Source of the DNA: Hemicordylus capensis
Lineage: Eukaryota; Chordata; Lepidosauria; Squamata; Cordylidae
Length of the DNA: 64,000 bases
Direction: 5' to 3'
Assembly (NCBI RefSeq): GCF_027244095.1
Contig: NC_069657.1
Coordinates: forward strand, 412,949,063 to 413,013,062
In this document: piece after piece, positions 37,801-44,989 of the stretch
Layout of the letters: the number at the start of each line of letters is the position of its first letter
Position numbering within the stretch: the stretch's first letter is position 1
Notes under the pieces: model-generated
Told to the model about the DNA's origin: nothing
What the model saw: only the letters and a program-made list of their open reading frames with translations
The model's database searches: none
Position numbers and translations under genes: made by a program

Positions 37801-40800
37801 ACCATAGGCCCCAATCTATAGTGCACTGCATTTCCAGTTGAATAATCCTCTCAGACAGGTTCATAAGGCACCATCATTGGTGTGTTTTAGATATCAGCTT
37901 AATGAATGAATAACTTTATTGCAATCTTTGGCCAGCCAAAATATATCAGTTAAGAACTCTTTATTCTCAAAGACTTTTTAGTGGCTTGTGTTTTTTATTG
38001 CTTTTATCTGCTGCTTTCATTTCATTTTATTGCTTTACTTGTTTTGCTGTTATAAGTTGCAAGCCACTTTGACAGTTTTAAACAGAAAAGCAGAGCAGAT
38101 AAATAGTTCAAAAACTTGTGTGAAGATCTGAATCTACAGCAAACCAAAACCTTTGTTTAGGCCAGGATTACAGATCAGGTTACATATCCTCTTAGGACAC
38201 GTTTGGAGAGAATGTATTATTAGTTAAAAACAAAGCTTGCAAAATCCACTCTAGTGCTTTAAACCTACCAGATATAGGCACACTGGTTGATGGAGCTGTG
38301 CAGAAAAGTATGGGTTTACAGCAGCTGTATGGAGCTACGTGTTAATGTATATGTTGATGCTGTAATCTATGGGCACTGGAAGACCCTGAAGTAAGAGAGA
38401 ACTTTTCTGCTATTGGGATGCACTGAATGAATGACTGGAATGCTGAGATACTGTATGTTAAAAGGCTGTTCCTTGCTTTAAAGGAGCAGTTCATGAAAAT
38501 AAAAAGCATCTACATTTAACCCAGAAAAAATTAGGAATGACAATTTAGGAATGGCACACTGTCAAGAGTGAAACTCTCCCGAGTTTCACAATTCCTGGGA
38601 AAACCATTGCAAAACAGCTACTATTGCTTCTCAGCAGCTTACTGGCAGTATTTTATTGACATTACAAAATGTACAATGTACAAACATCATTAACATATAC
38701 TGCAGAGATAAAATCCTAAGGTGTATGCCAAGTTGCTGGGAACAGCGATGCAACTCACCCTGCTCAGACAGATGGTACCCACATCCCATCATTAGGTTCT
38801 GCATCCTTGGCATCACTGTCTATGTTGAAACTGAAGGGAAAGTGACCTGCTCTAAGCATAGACATATGAAGCTGCCTTATACCAAGTTAGACCAATGAAC
38901 TGTCTAGTTCAGTATTTACACCAAGGAGCAACTTTTCGGGGTTTCAGTCTTTCCCAGCCCTAGATGACTGTGCTAGGGACTGAACCTGAGAGCTTCTGTG
39001 TGCAAAGCAGGTGTTTGTCCATGAACTACAGCACCATCTCTCTTCTCTCTTTAGAGTCAATTCACACGAACTTTCTAGGATAGAACATTTGCTTTACAAC
39101 CAGACTAACTTCTTTTAGTTGACTAGTTTAAGGGCAAATTAATGTGTCACTCCACATCAGGAAGAGCAGAGGCCTCTTTCCCCCACTCTTGCCTAATACA
39201 GTATAGTGGACTAATTCATACAACCATTTGAAGGGCATTTGCAAACCTGCCCACCCACCCCTTTACTTTGCAGCAACTGTGTGCCCAGAGTGACCAAATA
39301 TCGCACAAGTCATATGAAATGAATCACTGGGGTGGGGGGAGTTCTTCTAGTGTGTGCTACTGAGTGGAGACACACCGACCTGTGATTTATGCTTGGAAAG
39401 GAGCTGTCCCAACTGATCACTGCAATATTTTGCAAGATCTACACATGAAGTAGAGTGAGGTAGTAGAATTAACTGAACCACTTCAGATTGCTGACACCGC
39501 CAATACCAGGAGCCAGCTCGCCCCCCTAACGTCCCAGGGGGGGAGACGGACCAGCCCGCTCCCCTAACCCAAGAGGGGAGGGGCCACTGAGCGCCCAAAG
39601 GAACGGCTCACCCACGGCTTGCCCCACTACGCCCACAGGGGACAAGCCACCACACACTCCACCCTACCCTGGTAGGGAGGAGCTCCACCAAAGCTGCGGA
39701 CAAGCCCAGTGAGGTTTCCTTTTTTCCCTGCAGGAGGATGCCAGGCCACCTGGAAACCCCCAGAGGACACCCCAGACAATGTGCCACCCCCCACCTACAA
39801 GTTGAGACTGCGTTCCCCCACTCTCCTGGCTTGGACTCTACCCTGGACTCTGTCCAGATTCACATACACGTGGAACCGAAGGAGGACTTTACATTGGCGA
39901 TGCTTTGCAGCTTGCGACTAACTCAGATGGACACTTATTTTCTTATGGCTGTCTTGACCTGCATGTATGTATGTATGTATGTATGTTACTTCCCGCCTCG
40001 GGAACGTGTTCTATAACATATCTGCATGCTAAACAAACCATGCCAGCACAGTGGCTGAACACGCCAGGAACTCCTGCTGACAACACCCCTGGAGGACCCC
40101 CTGGAGCTGGAGAAGACCCACCGCTGTCAAGGACCCACGCCCAGAGGCTGCAATTGGCAGAAGAAGACTGGCACAGCCCTGAAGGCCACACGCAAGGTGA
40201 GGCTGGGATCTGACCCTCCCTTGGACCTTTTGGACATTCCTCTCACTGAACTCTTTTAACCGGACTCTACCCAAACCCGTGGGAACTCGAGTACCGTGCT
40301 ATATTCTCTCTACCATTGCAACCACACATTTGTTAGTACGCGGCTGTGTTTTATTGGGAAATTCTATTCACTGTTGCTTTTGTAAACCATATGTTAAACA
40401 TTCTCTAATAAAAGTTTCCCTGTGTTAAAAAAAATTCCCTGCACAGATAAAATCAGTACAGCAAAACTGAGCTGGCTGGCTCCCTTTCTGTTTGTTGGCC
40501 AAAGCATAACATGAGCCAGCATGTAGGCTGAAGTGGTACAGTCCTACCACCTCATTCTGCTCCACATCTACATCCAGCCCGAGTTAGGGAGAAGGGGTAC
40601 CTGTCTTGTGCACCCTGCTTGTTTGAGGCCCTATTTTCACTGCTCTCTCCTTACCCGGCAGAAACCCGGTGAGGTGGAATTCTTGTGACTTCCACCACAC
40701 GCAGCAGAATGCAGTGCACAGATTTTGACTGGCAGCTACAAGGGGCCTAATTCCGTGTAGCGACAAAGTGGCATTCACACGACCACTTCCAAAAAACGCG

Positions 40801-41495
40801 GGGGAGGCATTGCAAGCCGAGAGGGCGACGGGGTTCGGCCCGTACAGTTGCTACAGTTGTCTGCGCAGGGCCAAATCGGCATGCAAAAAGGCACCCCGCC
40901 ACAGGCGTGCCAGCGATCAAAGTGCACGAGGAGGACCCATGTTTTCTCGATCAGTCCCCGGTGGCCAAAGTCAAGCCGGAGACTGACAACAGCAAAAAAG
41001 CAAACCCCAAAGCCCCCCTGGCTACCAAGTTGGAAAGACGCGCGAGCACCACAGGCGCGCACCCCGGTGGCCTCCCCGCCTCTCTTCATTTTTATGAGAG
41101 AACCAACCGGAGCCTCTCCACCGGGGCAGCAGCCAGTCCCTCACTGCCTCCGCCAGTCCTCCCAGCCTCGTCCTAGCGCCCGCCCGCTCGCTTGCCACAC
41201 TCACACGACTGCCCTCCTCCTATTCCCCGCCCTACCTGTCGCGCATGTCCCCGCTCCGGAGGCCCATCTCCGTCACTTCGGCGCGTTCTAAGGGCACCCC
41301 CTTGCAGGACTTGACCGGGTAGATGCAGAGACCCGTCACGGTCCCCACCTGCACCAGCCGTTCCCGGCGACCACGCCGCCAGCGCCAAGCCGCGGCAGCC
41401 CCCAGGGCCAAAACCGCCCCTGCGGCGCAGAGCCATGCGAAGCGAGACTGGGGCAGCCTGGCTGGCATCGAAAGGGGGAGAAACCCCACAGGCAT
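15211..41495 (-). CDS. MTARC1/MTARC2: Mitochondrial amidoxime-reducing component (mARC), complete 7-exon gene (gene 1)
   Basis: Molybdenum-cofactor enzyme of the outer mitochondrial membrane; in this family it reduces N-hydroxylated compounds with electrons from cytochrome b5 and its reductase. Coding exons are 41495-41236, 37423-37250, 35755-35593, 31854-31714, 27023-26962, 26885-26814 and 15340-15211. All junctions are GT-AG and the frame stays open, giving 333 residues against about 335-337 in mammals. Residues 1-45 form an N-terminal signal anchor (hydrophobic stretch about 20-36, then an Arg-rich cluster). The MOSC N-terminal beta-barrel domain follows (IYPVKSCKG near 58), then the catalytic MOSC domain. 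Cys268 in RCILTTVDP aligns with the Mo ligand Cys273 of human MTARC1. The first ATG has G at -3; the second (codon 10, 41468) has a weak context. Exon 2 reads like human MTARC2 ([20 protein letters not shown]), but the gene is the downstream one of the pair, which is the MTARC1 position in human, so the 1/2 assignment stays open. Confidence 0.95.
15436..15722 (-). repeat. 5S/tRNA chimeric SINE
   Basis: CATAGGAAGCTGCCTTCTAC to ACCACAAGACCAGCTCTGC; lies in intron 6 of gene 1 just upstream of exon 7. Confidence 0.85.
15785..15955. repeat. Palindromic element with internal duplication
   Basis: CCTTGGGTCCCCAG occurs three times on the left arm; the right arm reads GGGGATGATAGGAGTTGTAC and CAGCTGGGGACCCAAGG. 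Confidence 0.75.
16010..16215 (-). repeat. MIR-type SINE, diverged
   Basis: CCTCACAATGACCCTAGGAT, GTGTAAGGTCACCAAGTAAA, GGACCCAGGTTTCCCTGG. Confidence 0.65.
16296..16500 (-). repeat. tRNA-headed SINE, short form
   Basis: GAACATAGGAAGCTGCC tail; GGATTGAACCTGGGACAC B box; ACCGAGCTACA A box. Confidence 0.85.
16600..16997 (+). mobile_element. CR1 LINE 3' end
   Basis: Starts in the CR1 ORF2 end (ACACTAGAACCAGGGGTC), continues through the 3' UTR and ends GGGCTGTTCTTATGTTCTTATG. Closely related to the copy at 32.2-33.1 kb; 5'-truncated. Confidence 0.88.
17000..18540. other. Intron 6 of gene 1, mostly unclassified
   Basis: A GC-rich part at 17515-17940 begins with GAGGTCATTCTCACGACC, resembling the TTCACAC-type termini; no matching right end found. 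The rest is plain. Confidence 0.4.
18540..18755 (+). mobile_element. L2-type LINE extreme 3' end
   Basis: T-rich 3' UTR then GTAAACCACCCAGAGACGTA, GGCAGTATAAAAATATG and an (AAAT)n tail. Confidence 0.78.
19129..19439. repeat. Short inverted-repeat element, GGGCACTTTCCAGA family
   Basis: Ends GGGCACTTTCCAGATTA and CCAATATGGAAAGTGCCC; 311 bases. Confidence 0.72.
19621..19926 (-). repeat. SINE showing complete tRNA module joined to 5S head
   Basis: Contains the intact tRNA-like part (GGGATTGAACCCGGAACC, AATGAACCACAGCCCCATCC) directly followed by the 5S-like part (CCAGGGCAGATCCTGTCCCA). It shows that the long and short SINE forms are one modular family. Confidence 0.85.
20255..20475 (+). mobile_element. 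L2/CR1-type 3' end fragments
   Basis: GTAAACCGCTTGGGAACTTT and AAAGCGGTATATAAATATG, then a second similar tail GATCCACTTTGCAGAGGC. Related tails occur at 23295-23425 and 44590-44690. Confidence 0.65.
20480..21915. other. Intron 6 of gene 1, no recognised feature
   Basis: AT-rich, no repeat boundary or frame recognised apart from a small GCAGCAACAGCAGCAGC run near 21620. Confidence 0.5.
21920..22620 (-). mobile_element. R4/Dong-type LINE, C-terminal endonuclease region and 3' end
   Basis: A 125-residue open frame at 22359-21982 reads [20 protein letters not shown], then [32 protein letters not shown] and [12 protein letters not shown]. This is the restriction-enzyme-like endonuclease end of R4-clade LINEs (PD..ID and KY motifs), known in lizards. 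The upstream part on the minus strand (to about 22620) is degraded. It lies in intron 6 of gene 1. Confidence 0.7.
22645..22878 (+). repeat. MIR-type (CORE) SINE
   Basis: tRNA-like head GTGGTGTAATGGTTAGAGTG and GAGTTCAAATCCCC, CORE-like GTGACTCTGGGCCAGTCACT, L2-like tail GGAAGAGCGGGATATAAAAT and (AAT)n. Confidence 0.8.
23295..23425 (+). mobile_element. L2/CR1-type 3' end fragment
   Basis: TTGTGAGCCCTTTGGGGACA, GTAAACTGCTTTGAGAACTT, AGTGGTACATAAATATTTG. Confidence 0.7.
23436..23670 (-). repeat. MIR-type SINE
   Basis: Tail ATTTATATCCTGCTTTTCC, CORE GACTGGCCCCAAGTCACGCA, head AATTTGAATCCAGGTCTCCC. Confidence 0.8.
23688..23982 (+). repeat. 5S/tRNA chimeric SINE
   Basis: GGAGAGCTGGTCTTGTGGTA head to ACAATTTCCTATGTTCC tail; full length. 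Confidence 0.87.
24612..25165 (+). repeat. tRNA-headed SINE split by an insertion
   Basis: Left half 24612-24741 (TGTAGCTCAGTGGTAGTGCA, GGGTTCAATCCCTGGCATC); right half 25091-25165 (GTAGACAATAAATACTGATC, AAGGCAGGTTCCTGTG). About 350 bases of another element lie between. Confidence 0.78.
24742..25090. mobile_element. Insertion splitting a SINE, probable hAT-type fragment
   Basis: Separates the two halves of a SINE (24612-24741 and 25091-25165). Contains GGGCCAGATCCGGCCCCCAG, typical of degenerate hAT ends. Exact ends and target duplication are not resolved. Confidence 0.5.
25190..25258 (-). mobile_element. L2-type LINE 3' end fragment
   Basis: ATTTATATACCACTCTTCAA and AAAGTGGTTTACATAG. Confidence 0.6.
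25259..25563. repeat. GC-rich insert, possibly Helitron-like
   Basis: Begins CTATATATGTAATTCTCCTG, contains a GATTGGCTGG(C/G) pair and a GGCGGCGG-rich core, and ends in AT-rich L2-flanking sequence. The TCTATAT-type start recalls 35285-35410 and 48345-48740. Class uncertain. Confidence 0.35.
25808..26228 (-). mobile_element. L2-type LINE 3' end with long flanking duplication
   Basis: (ATCT)n tail at 25808-25850, then L2 3' UTR and ORF end (GGAGCGCATTCCACAATCCC) up to 26228. Both flanks carry the same stretch of about 39 bases (25764-25803 and 26229-26267), containing CCTCTTGGACTTGCAATGCA, best read as a target-site duplication. Confidence 0.8.
26372..26695. repeat. Candidate MITE of the same terminus family
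   Basis: GAAAGGTTGCTCACACGACC at the left and GGGCTGCTTGTGAGAACAGC at the right; GC-rich interior. It ends 120 bases from gene 1 exon 6. Confidence 0.5.
26814..26885 (-). CDS. MTARC1/MTARC2: mARC gene 1 exon 6 (Mo-ligand cysteine)
   Basis: 72-base exon with acceptor TTGCAG|A and donor AAAAG|GTAAA. Its first whole codon is Cys268, the expected molybdenum ligand, followed by [20 protein letters not shown]. The catalytic RC pair is split by the intron at the Arg codon, in both paralogues. Confidence 0.93.
26962..27023 (-). CDS. MTARC1/MTARC2: mARC gene 1 exon 5
   Basis: 62-base exon with acceptor CACTAG|GAC and donor GGCAG|GTAAG. Encodes [20 protein letters not shown] plus two bases of an Arg codon. 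Intron 5 downstream is only 76 bases. Confidence 0.93.
27215..27345 (+). repeat. MIR-type SINE, 5'-truncated
   Basis: CCAGTCACTAATCTCTCAGC, CTCACAGGGTTGTTGTGAGG, GGAAGAGCCGGATATAAATG. Confidence 0.8.
27955..28655 (+). mobile_element. CR1 LINE 3' end, interrupted by low-complexity sequence
   Basis: Reverse-transcriptase tail (CTGGTCACCGTATCTTAAGG, GAACTGGAAAAGGTGCAGA), then about 110 bases of G-run and A/T-rich sequence (28055-28165), then CR1 3' UTR to GATCCAGAAGGGCTGTTCTT. More diverged than the other CR1 copies. Confidence 0.8.
28660..28985. other. Intron 4 of gene 1, no recognised feature
   Basis: AT-rich sequence between CR1 and a palindromic element; intron 4 also has plain stretches at 29720-30270 and 30510-31200. 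Confidence 0.45.
28990..29103. repeat. Palindromic element, diverged copy
   Basis: CAGGGTTGTCAAACTTGGGT ... AACATCTGGAGAGCCACATT. Confidence 0.65.
29436..29712. repeat. Short inverted-repeat element, GGGCACTTTCCAGA family
   Basis: Ends GGGTGCTTTCCAGACTAG and CTAGTCTGGAAAGTGCC; 277 bases, same family as 19129-19439. Confidence 0.75.
30275..30505 (-). repeat. MIR-type SINE
   Basis: ATTTATATCCCGCTCTTCCT, CCTCACAACAACCCTGTGC, AATTCGAACTCGGGTCTTCC; the segment GACTGACCAG(A/T)G(A)GTTACATG is duplicated near 30400-30440. Confidence 0.8.
31203..31508 (+). mobile_element. Non-autonomous hAT-like element, second copy
   Basis: Starts CAGTGGCACTCTT and ends GTTGCACCTCTG, with flanks CTTGCATG / CTTGCATT. 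Shares GTCTGTCCTGGGTGGTG, GATGATGCTTAACTTGCAG and other blocks with 12323-12751, but lacks about 120 internal bases present there. Confidence 0.7.
31714..31854 (-). CDS. MTARC1/MTARC2: mARC gene 1 exon 4
   Basis: 47 codons, phase 0 at both ends, acceptor ACACAG|GTT and donor GAAGAG|GTAAT. Encodes [20 protein letters not shown], then [10 protein letters not shown] and [11 protein letters not shown]. The ISEASL..LN and FRP motifs match the family. Confidence 0.95.
32150..33068 (+). mobile_element. CR1 LINE 3' portion, 5'-truncated, interrupted at its tail by Tc1
   Basis: Translates in pieces to the end of the CR1 reverse transcriptase ([10 protein letters not shown], then [26 protein letters not shown] and [13 protein letters not shown]), followed by the CR1 3' UTR ending GATCCAGCAGAGCTGTTCTTAT. 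The frame shifts several times, so the copy is dead. It splits an older SINE (31928-32149 and 34692-34776). Confidence 0.88.
33071..34689 (-). mobile_element. Complete Tc1/mariner (Tc1-like) DNA transposon
   Basis: 1619 bases between near-identical inverted repeats of about 210 bases, each opening with CAGTGAGGGA and carrying an inner direct repeat of the same motif (33245-33272 and 34489-34514), the IR/DR layout of Tc1 elements. A TA duplication flanks it (33069-33070, 34690-34691). The two repeats differ at only a few positions by eye, so the insertion is young. It sits in the 3' end of a CR1 copy in intron 3 of gene 1. Confidence 0.97.
33286..34311 (-). CDS. Tc1-like transposase, open reading frame uninterrupted
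   Basis: 341 residues from [10 protein letters not shown], the usual Tc1 start; an in-frame ATG at 34383 would add 24 residues that do not look like transposase. An N-terminal paired helix-turn-helix DNA-binding region (about 1-120, with a GRPR-like basic stretch near 115) precedes the DDE catalytic domain. Catalytic residues are D153 ([10 protein letters not shown]), D245 (FQHDNDPKH) and E280 ([11 protein letters not shown]), a DD34E spacing. Length is normal for the family (about 340). No stop or frameshift is visible. Activity is not shown by sequence alone. Confidence 0.95.
   Translation of the reverse strand: MPKTKELSKDVRDKVVGLHKAGLGYKTITKQLGEKVTTVGTITRKWKKHKITVNLPQSGAPCKISPRGVAMIMRTVTKQPRTTRGELVNDLRAAGTIVTKKTIGNTLRREGLKSCRARKVPLLKAAHVQARLQFANAHLNDPEENWAKVLWSDETKIKLFGINSTCCVWRRRRNAAYEPKNTIPTVKHGGGHIMLWGCFSAKGTGHLHRIEGTMDGTMYRQILGEHLLPSARALRMGRGWVFQHDNDPKHTAKATKEWLKKKHMKVLEWPSQSPDLNPIENLWRELKVRVAKHQPRNLSDLERICKEEWDNIPPGLCANLVANYKERLTSVIANKGFATKY
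35018..35160. repeat. Palindromic element
   Basis: GGACTACAACTCCCATAATC and GGGATCATGGGAATTGTAGT, in intron 3 of gene 1. Confidence 0.75.
35285..35410. repeat. TCTATATAT-headed repeat, possibly Helitron-like
   Basis: TCTCTATATATTTCTCTAAG, then GTGGCAGCTCTCCTGAGATT and a purine-rich stretch. Intron 3 of gene 1, upstream of exon 3 acceptor side. Confidence 0.35.
35593..35755 (-). CDS. MTARC1/MTARC2: mARC gene 1 exon 3
   Basis: Acceptor ATCAG|G and donor GATGAG|GTTTG. Encodes [19 protein letters not shown], then [12 protein letters not shown] and RANDE. The GRDCG motif and the YRLVHYE strand are family hallmarks. Ends in phase 0. Confidence 0.95.
35760..36820. other. Intron 2 of gene 1, no recognised feature
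   Basis: AT-rich; several short frames without motifs. Confidence 0.5.
36825..37030 (-). repeat. MIR-type SINE
   Basis: TTTTTATCCCACACTTTCTC, TCTCACAATAACTGTGTCAG, GATTTGAACTCCAGGCTCAC. Confidence 0.75.
37250..37423 (-). CDS. MTARC1/MTARC2: mARC gene 1 exon 2
   Basis: Acceptor CTATAG|G and donor TGCAG|GTGCG. Encodes [21 protein letters not shown] and on to VKNCR, the second half of the MOSC N-terminal barrel. The TARQEPRL motif is fully kept. Phase 2 at both ends. Confidence 0.95.
37900..38105. mobile_element. Two LINE 3' ends side by side
   Basis: 37900-37945 is the reverse of a TTGCAATAAAGTTATTC tail like the Ingi-type LINE at 54.4 kb. 37960-38105 is a plus-strand L2/CR1-like tail (AAGCCACTTTGACAGTTTTA). 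Confidence 0.5.
38110..39720. other. Intron 1 of gene 1, largely unclassified
   Basis: Apart from the SINE at 38858-39045, a C-rich stretch at 39500-39700 (CCCAGGGGGGGAGACGG) precedes the retrocopy. No exon-like frame. Confidence 0.45.
38858..39045 (-). repeat. tRNA-headed SINE, short form, diverged
   Basis: GACATATGAAGCTGCCTTAT tail and GGGACTGAACCTGAGAGC B box. Confidence 0.75.
39730..40438 (+). pseudogene. Polyadenylated retrocopy of an unidentified transcript
   Basis: About 700 bases ending in TCTAATAAAAGTTTCCCTGT followed by a run of A. TTCCCTGCA occurs just before the proposed start (about 39725) and directly after the A-run, fitting a target-site duplication. Contains (TGTA)n and an 82-residue frame without recognised domain. 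The source transcript is unknown to me. Confidence 0.5.
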
Positions 41496-41700
41496 GGCTG
41501 CCGACCGGGAGGATTGTAGCGCCGGTTACACAAGAAGGGGGCGGGCCTGGGCCGAGCCAGCCTCCCCGCTTTCCTTGCAGCTTTGCACGGCCAGCGCTGT
41601 CGTCATTGAGTTCTTGACCCACGCCCCCCCCCGGGGTCGTCTTCGGCAACGACGTGCTGAGAGACCCCCACCACGTGGGGGGTCTTAGCAGCCCTGGAGC
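40880..41700 (-). promoter_or_regulatory. CpG-rich promoter / first-exon island of mARC gene 1
   Basis: Dense CpG (cgcgcatgtcc, cggcgcgttc, ggcgaccacgccgcc and others) in a window that is otherwise CpG-poor. It covers exon 1 and extends to about 200 bases upstream of the ATG and into intron 1. No TATA box is evident upstream of the ATG, so a dispersed housekeeping-type start is likely (inference). Confidence 0.6.
41236..41495 (-). CDS. MTARC1/MTARC2: mARC gene 1 exon 1
   Basis: Encodes residues 1-86 plus two bases of codon 87: signal anchor, basic cluster, then [17 protein letters not shown] and [10 protein letters not shown]. It ends in a CAG|GTAGGG donor in phase 2. It lies in a CpG-rich island, as expected for a first exon. 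Confidence 0.95.
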
Positions 41701-42370
41701 CTTTTCCTGTAAGCACAGTCACCACCACCACCACCAAAACGGCGCAAGAATGAAATCGTTCCGCTTCCAAAGCTTAGCTAGAAGAAGTCGTTATCCCGCA
41801 GGCCTCCAGTTTTATTTCGCAAATAATGCTAAAACGCACACGCGTCCGTGCGTGTGTCTATAAACCATGTTGGATGACTTCTTGGCCAATTTCCCAGACC
41901 AGCCAGAATGCTGGTTGACTCATTCTCACCTTTTCAGTGGGACCACAGTCATCCGTGTTCGTTTGTACATATACCTAATTTTCCGTCGCTTCTAACAGAC
42001 GGACCCTGTTTTATTACTCTCAGTAAAAGTGCCGGGACTGGGAGATAAGCACATCTTGGAAGGAAAATCCCACTTCTGGATAAAAATGCATAGAATGGTC
42101 ATAGAGGGCTGCTGGCCTGTAGGCAGCCTAAATGTTTTTTGGGGAGGGATGTGTGTGACAAAAATAGGATTGGAGGGCAGCTTATCTGGCCTATCAGTCA
42201 AGTGCAAGCAACTTTTAGTTAGTTATTTTTAAAATGTGTGTGTGTGCGTGCGTGTGTTTTAAAAGGGGAGTAGAGAAAAATTGGGGGGCAGGGGGAGGGG
42301 ACCCAGCTATGTGTCTGGAGGGCTGCATGCCAGAATTGCACAGCAGAGCTTTAATTAAATTCACAAGCCC
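41700..42370. other. Upstream of mARC gene 1, no recognised feature
   Basis: Short (CCA)n and (GTGTGC)n runs; no second promoter motif recognised. Confidence 0.4.
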
Positions 42371-42375
42371 CACTC

Positions 42376-42607
42376 ATAGGAACATAGGAAGCTGCCATAA
42401 ACCAAGTCAGACCACTGGTCCATCTAGCTCAGTATTGTCTACACAGACTGGCAGCAGCTTCTCCAAGGTTGCAGGCAGGAATCTCTCTCAGCCCTATCTT
42501 GGAGATGCCAAGGGGCGGGGACTTGGAACCTTCATATGCAACCAGGGCAGCCCCTGCTTAGCTAAGGGGGCAAGTCATGCTTGCTACCACAAGACCAACT
42601 CTCCTTC
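42376..42607 (-). repeat. 5S/tRNA chimeric SINE with internal deletion
   Basis: GGAACATAGGAAGCTGCC to ACCACAAGACCAACTCTCC; the segment between the tRNA-like and 5S parts is missing. Confidence 0.83.
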
Positions 42608-43149
42608 TGAACTCTTCCCAATTTTATCCAAATCTCCCCCATCCTGCATAGGTTTCTCTGCCCCCCACCCCCACTCATAATTTAAGCACTGGTCCAAAGC
42701 TTGGAAAGTTCACAGAAATCAGTAGGATTTCTGCATGTCTAGGGTTGGGTTATAGGCCACAATTCTTCAAAGAACTTGTTCCATAGTATATAGTGGGAAT
42801 TAGTTACAATAGAGACTACAGTGGTTTTCAGCATTTATGGCAATAACAAGAAAGCACCGCCAACAAAATTGCCAGCTCCTATTGAAGCTTTTCCTGGAGA
42901 TTCTCCCCACCCCCCAATATTTTTTCACAAAATAAGTCACTGAATCTACAGGATTGTTTTCAACAGTCACTTGGAGACTGAAGCCAATTCCTGGAGACTC
43001 CAGGCCAACTCTGGAAGGCTGGAAGTCCTAACCATCAAGTGATTTAGCAATCAACGAACACCAAAGTATCACAAATAATTTAGTACTTAGGCTACTACAA
43101 TGTATCTTTCTTTCTCTTTGGCATTTTCTCTGAGAAAGTTTAATTTACA

Positions 43150-44375
43150 TTTCAGAAGCTTAAAGACATTGATAAGATTGATATTGATTATATCCTATAT
43201 ATTTGGAACAATGATCTTGAATATCCTATCGTTAAATCAATAGTGGGTTGCTATGAAGGCAGTGAAACATGCCTCTTGAGATCTCAAAATGCATCTAATA
43301 CAACACAAACTTTTATTCCGTGTCTATTGGACACTAGGGCTGTGCACAGTCCGGCCAAACACTGGTTCGGTGGTGAGGGATTACCTTTAAGCAGGAGGGA
43401 GGGTGCTCTTACTCCCCGCCGTGTTTCCCCTGCTGGTGCTGTGACCAAAATAGCTGGTGCGGAGCAGCAGCTTACCCTCTTGCTGCCCCGGTCAGCATCA
43501 CACCGGAAGCAGCCAGTGCGTGTGCGTGATGTGTGCACACGCACCAGCCACTTCTGGTCTGATGCTGACCTGGGCAGCAAGAGGGTAAGCTGCTGCTCCG
43601 CACCAGCTATTTTGGTCACAGCACCAGCAGGGGAAGCACGGCGGGGAGTAAGAGCACCCTCCCTCCTGCTTAAAGGTAAACCCCACCCCCTGCCGCCAGT
43701 TCGGCTGAATGCTGGACCTTCAGGACCGGTTTGTGCACATCCCTATTGGACACCTCAGAGAATGTTTAGCAAGGAATGGCTGTAGACCTCTAGATGTCGG
43801 AGGTGTAATCTGTACAAGGGTATGCTTATGCATATGGTTTGGTCCTGTCCCGTTATTGTGCCATTTTGGCTTGAAATCCATAAGATTGTTAACATGAGAT
43901 TGCAACAATCATTGCCTGTCAAGGGCATTCATGCTTTTGGGGGGTACATCCCCAGCATATGGAAACTACCATTATATAAAGAACTGTAGATTCTTCGTTC
44001 TTGAGGGGGTTGCCAAAAGGATTATAATACAACACTGGAAGAACATATTCACTCCAGAACTGCATCTTTGGATAACTGATATGTTTTCCATGTCAGCATC
44101 TGAATTGGTTGTGTTTTTTTTTTCCCATGGCAAGGTAAAGAAGAGGAATGTTCAGCCATTTGGTCAAATTTTAATAGATTGTTTATGCTTTGAAACATAA
44201 AGATATGTCCTTAGAAGAAGGTGCGTCCCCCGCCCCCCACCCCCACTCTATTTCTCCTGCTTTCATTGTATCTTATTATGTTTAAGGGATTTTTCTTTTT
44301 CAGTTATACTCACATATACTATTGCTACCCTTGATTGTGTTTTATGCATTGCAATGAAGGAAAAAAGAAAAATAT
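43150..44375 (+). mobile_element. L1 LINE 3' portion, interrupted by a palindromic hAT-like element
   Basis: ORF2 end in pieces: HKLLFRVYWTPQRMFSKEWL reads across the insertion site, then YKGMLMHMVWSCPVIVPFWL. Ends A-rich near 44375. The insertion at 43335-43745 cuts the sequence inside VYWT. Confidence 0.78.
43335..43745. mobile_element. Palindromic non-autonomous hAT-like element
   Basis: 411 bases with ends TAGGGCTGTGCAC and GTGCACATCCCTA and an 8-base duplication TTGGACAC (43327-43334, 43746-43753). Most of the interior is one long inverted repeat: the arm around 43390-43500 recurs inverted at 43560-43675. The 8-base duplication indicates the hAT superfamily. Confidence 0.85.
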
Positions 44376-44589
44376 ATATATAATCAGTCAGTCAAGTTTG
44401 TTTACAGTCAAAGACCAAAAAATTAGAATATACATACATGTAATGTAATAATCAGGGATATTATGTAATAATCAGGAATATTAAGAAAAATATATGTTTA
44501 GCAGGGGAAGAGCAACTGGCTCTATCCATCCCCAGCACAACATCCCTCCAGTGGCTGTTGCTGGTGTCTATCTTATCTTGTTTCTTTTT

Positions 44590-44690
44590 TAGATGCCCTT
44601 TGGGGACAGGGAGCTGTGTGTGTAAACCGCTTTGGGAACTTTTGTTGAAAAGTGGTATATAAATATCCGTCATATTTGTATTTGTCATTT
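44590..44690 (+). mobile_element. L2/CR1-type 3' end fragment
   Basis: GATGCCCTTTGGGGACAGGG, GTAAACCGCTTTGGGAACTT, AGTGGTATATAAATATCC; same subfamily as 23295-23425. Confidence 0.72.
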
Positions 44691-44989
44691 TCTCCCTCTC
44701 AAAAGGGCCCTCCCCTTCCCAACCAACAGATTTAAGTGAGGAGTTGCTCCTCAAGCTTCCCCTCTGCTCCTCAAGCACCTCGATGCCTGTGAATCTGTAG
44801 GGCTCATGGCCAAGCAACCTGGGAGGCATGGTGTACAATTCTGCTTGCACGCATACCACAAATGAAAAGTAGAGCATAATGTGCATGCAGAGCACTTTAT
44901 TTCAGATTTCCAAAACTGATGGGCCAAGCCCATACCCTTCAGCATTTTGTACATGGAAAAGGGGAAACATTTGTAACAACCAATTCTCA

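Noticed and set aside
40029-40274. Protein-coding exon in the retrocopy region
   Set aside because: Frames on both strands are similar in length, proline-rich and without a known domain; the AATAAA plus A-run supports a retrocopy instead.
41466-41468. Second ATG of mARC exon 1 as the true start
   Set aside because: Its -3 base is T, whereas the upstream ATG at 41495 has G at -3. The shorter form would still keep the membrane anchor, so it is not fully excluded.
41173-41688. Long frames on both strands over the CpG island
   Set aside because: Shadows of exon 1 in GC-rich DNA; only the 41495 frame carries the mARC sequence and a correct donor.
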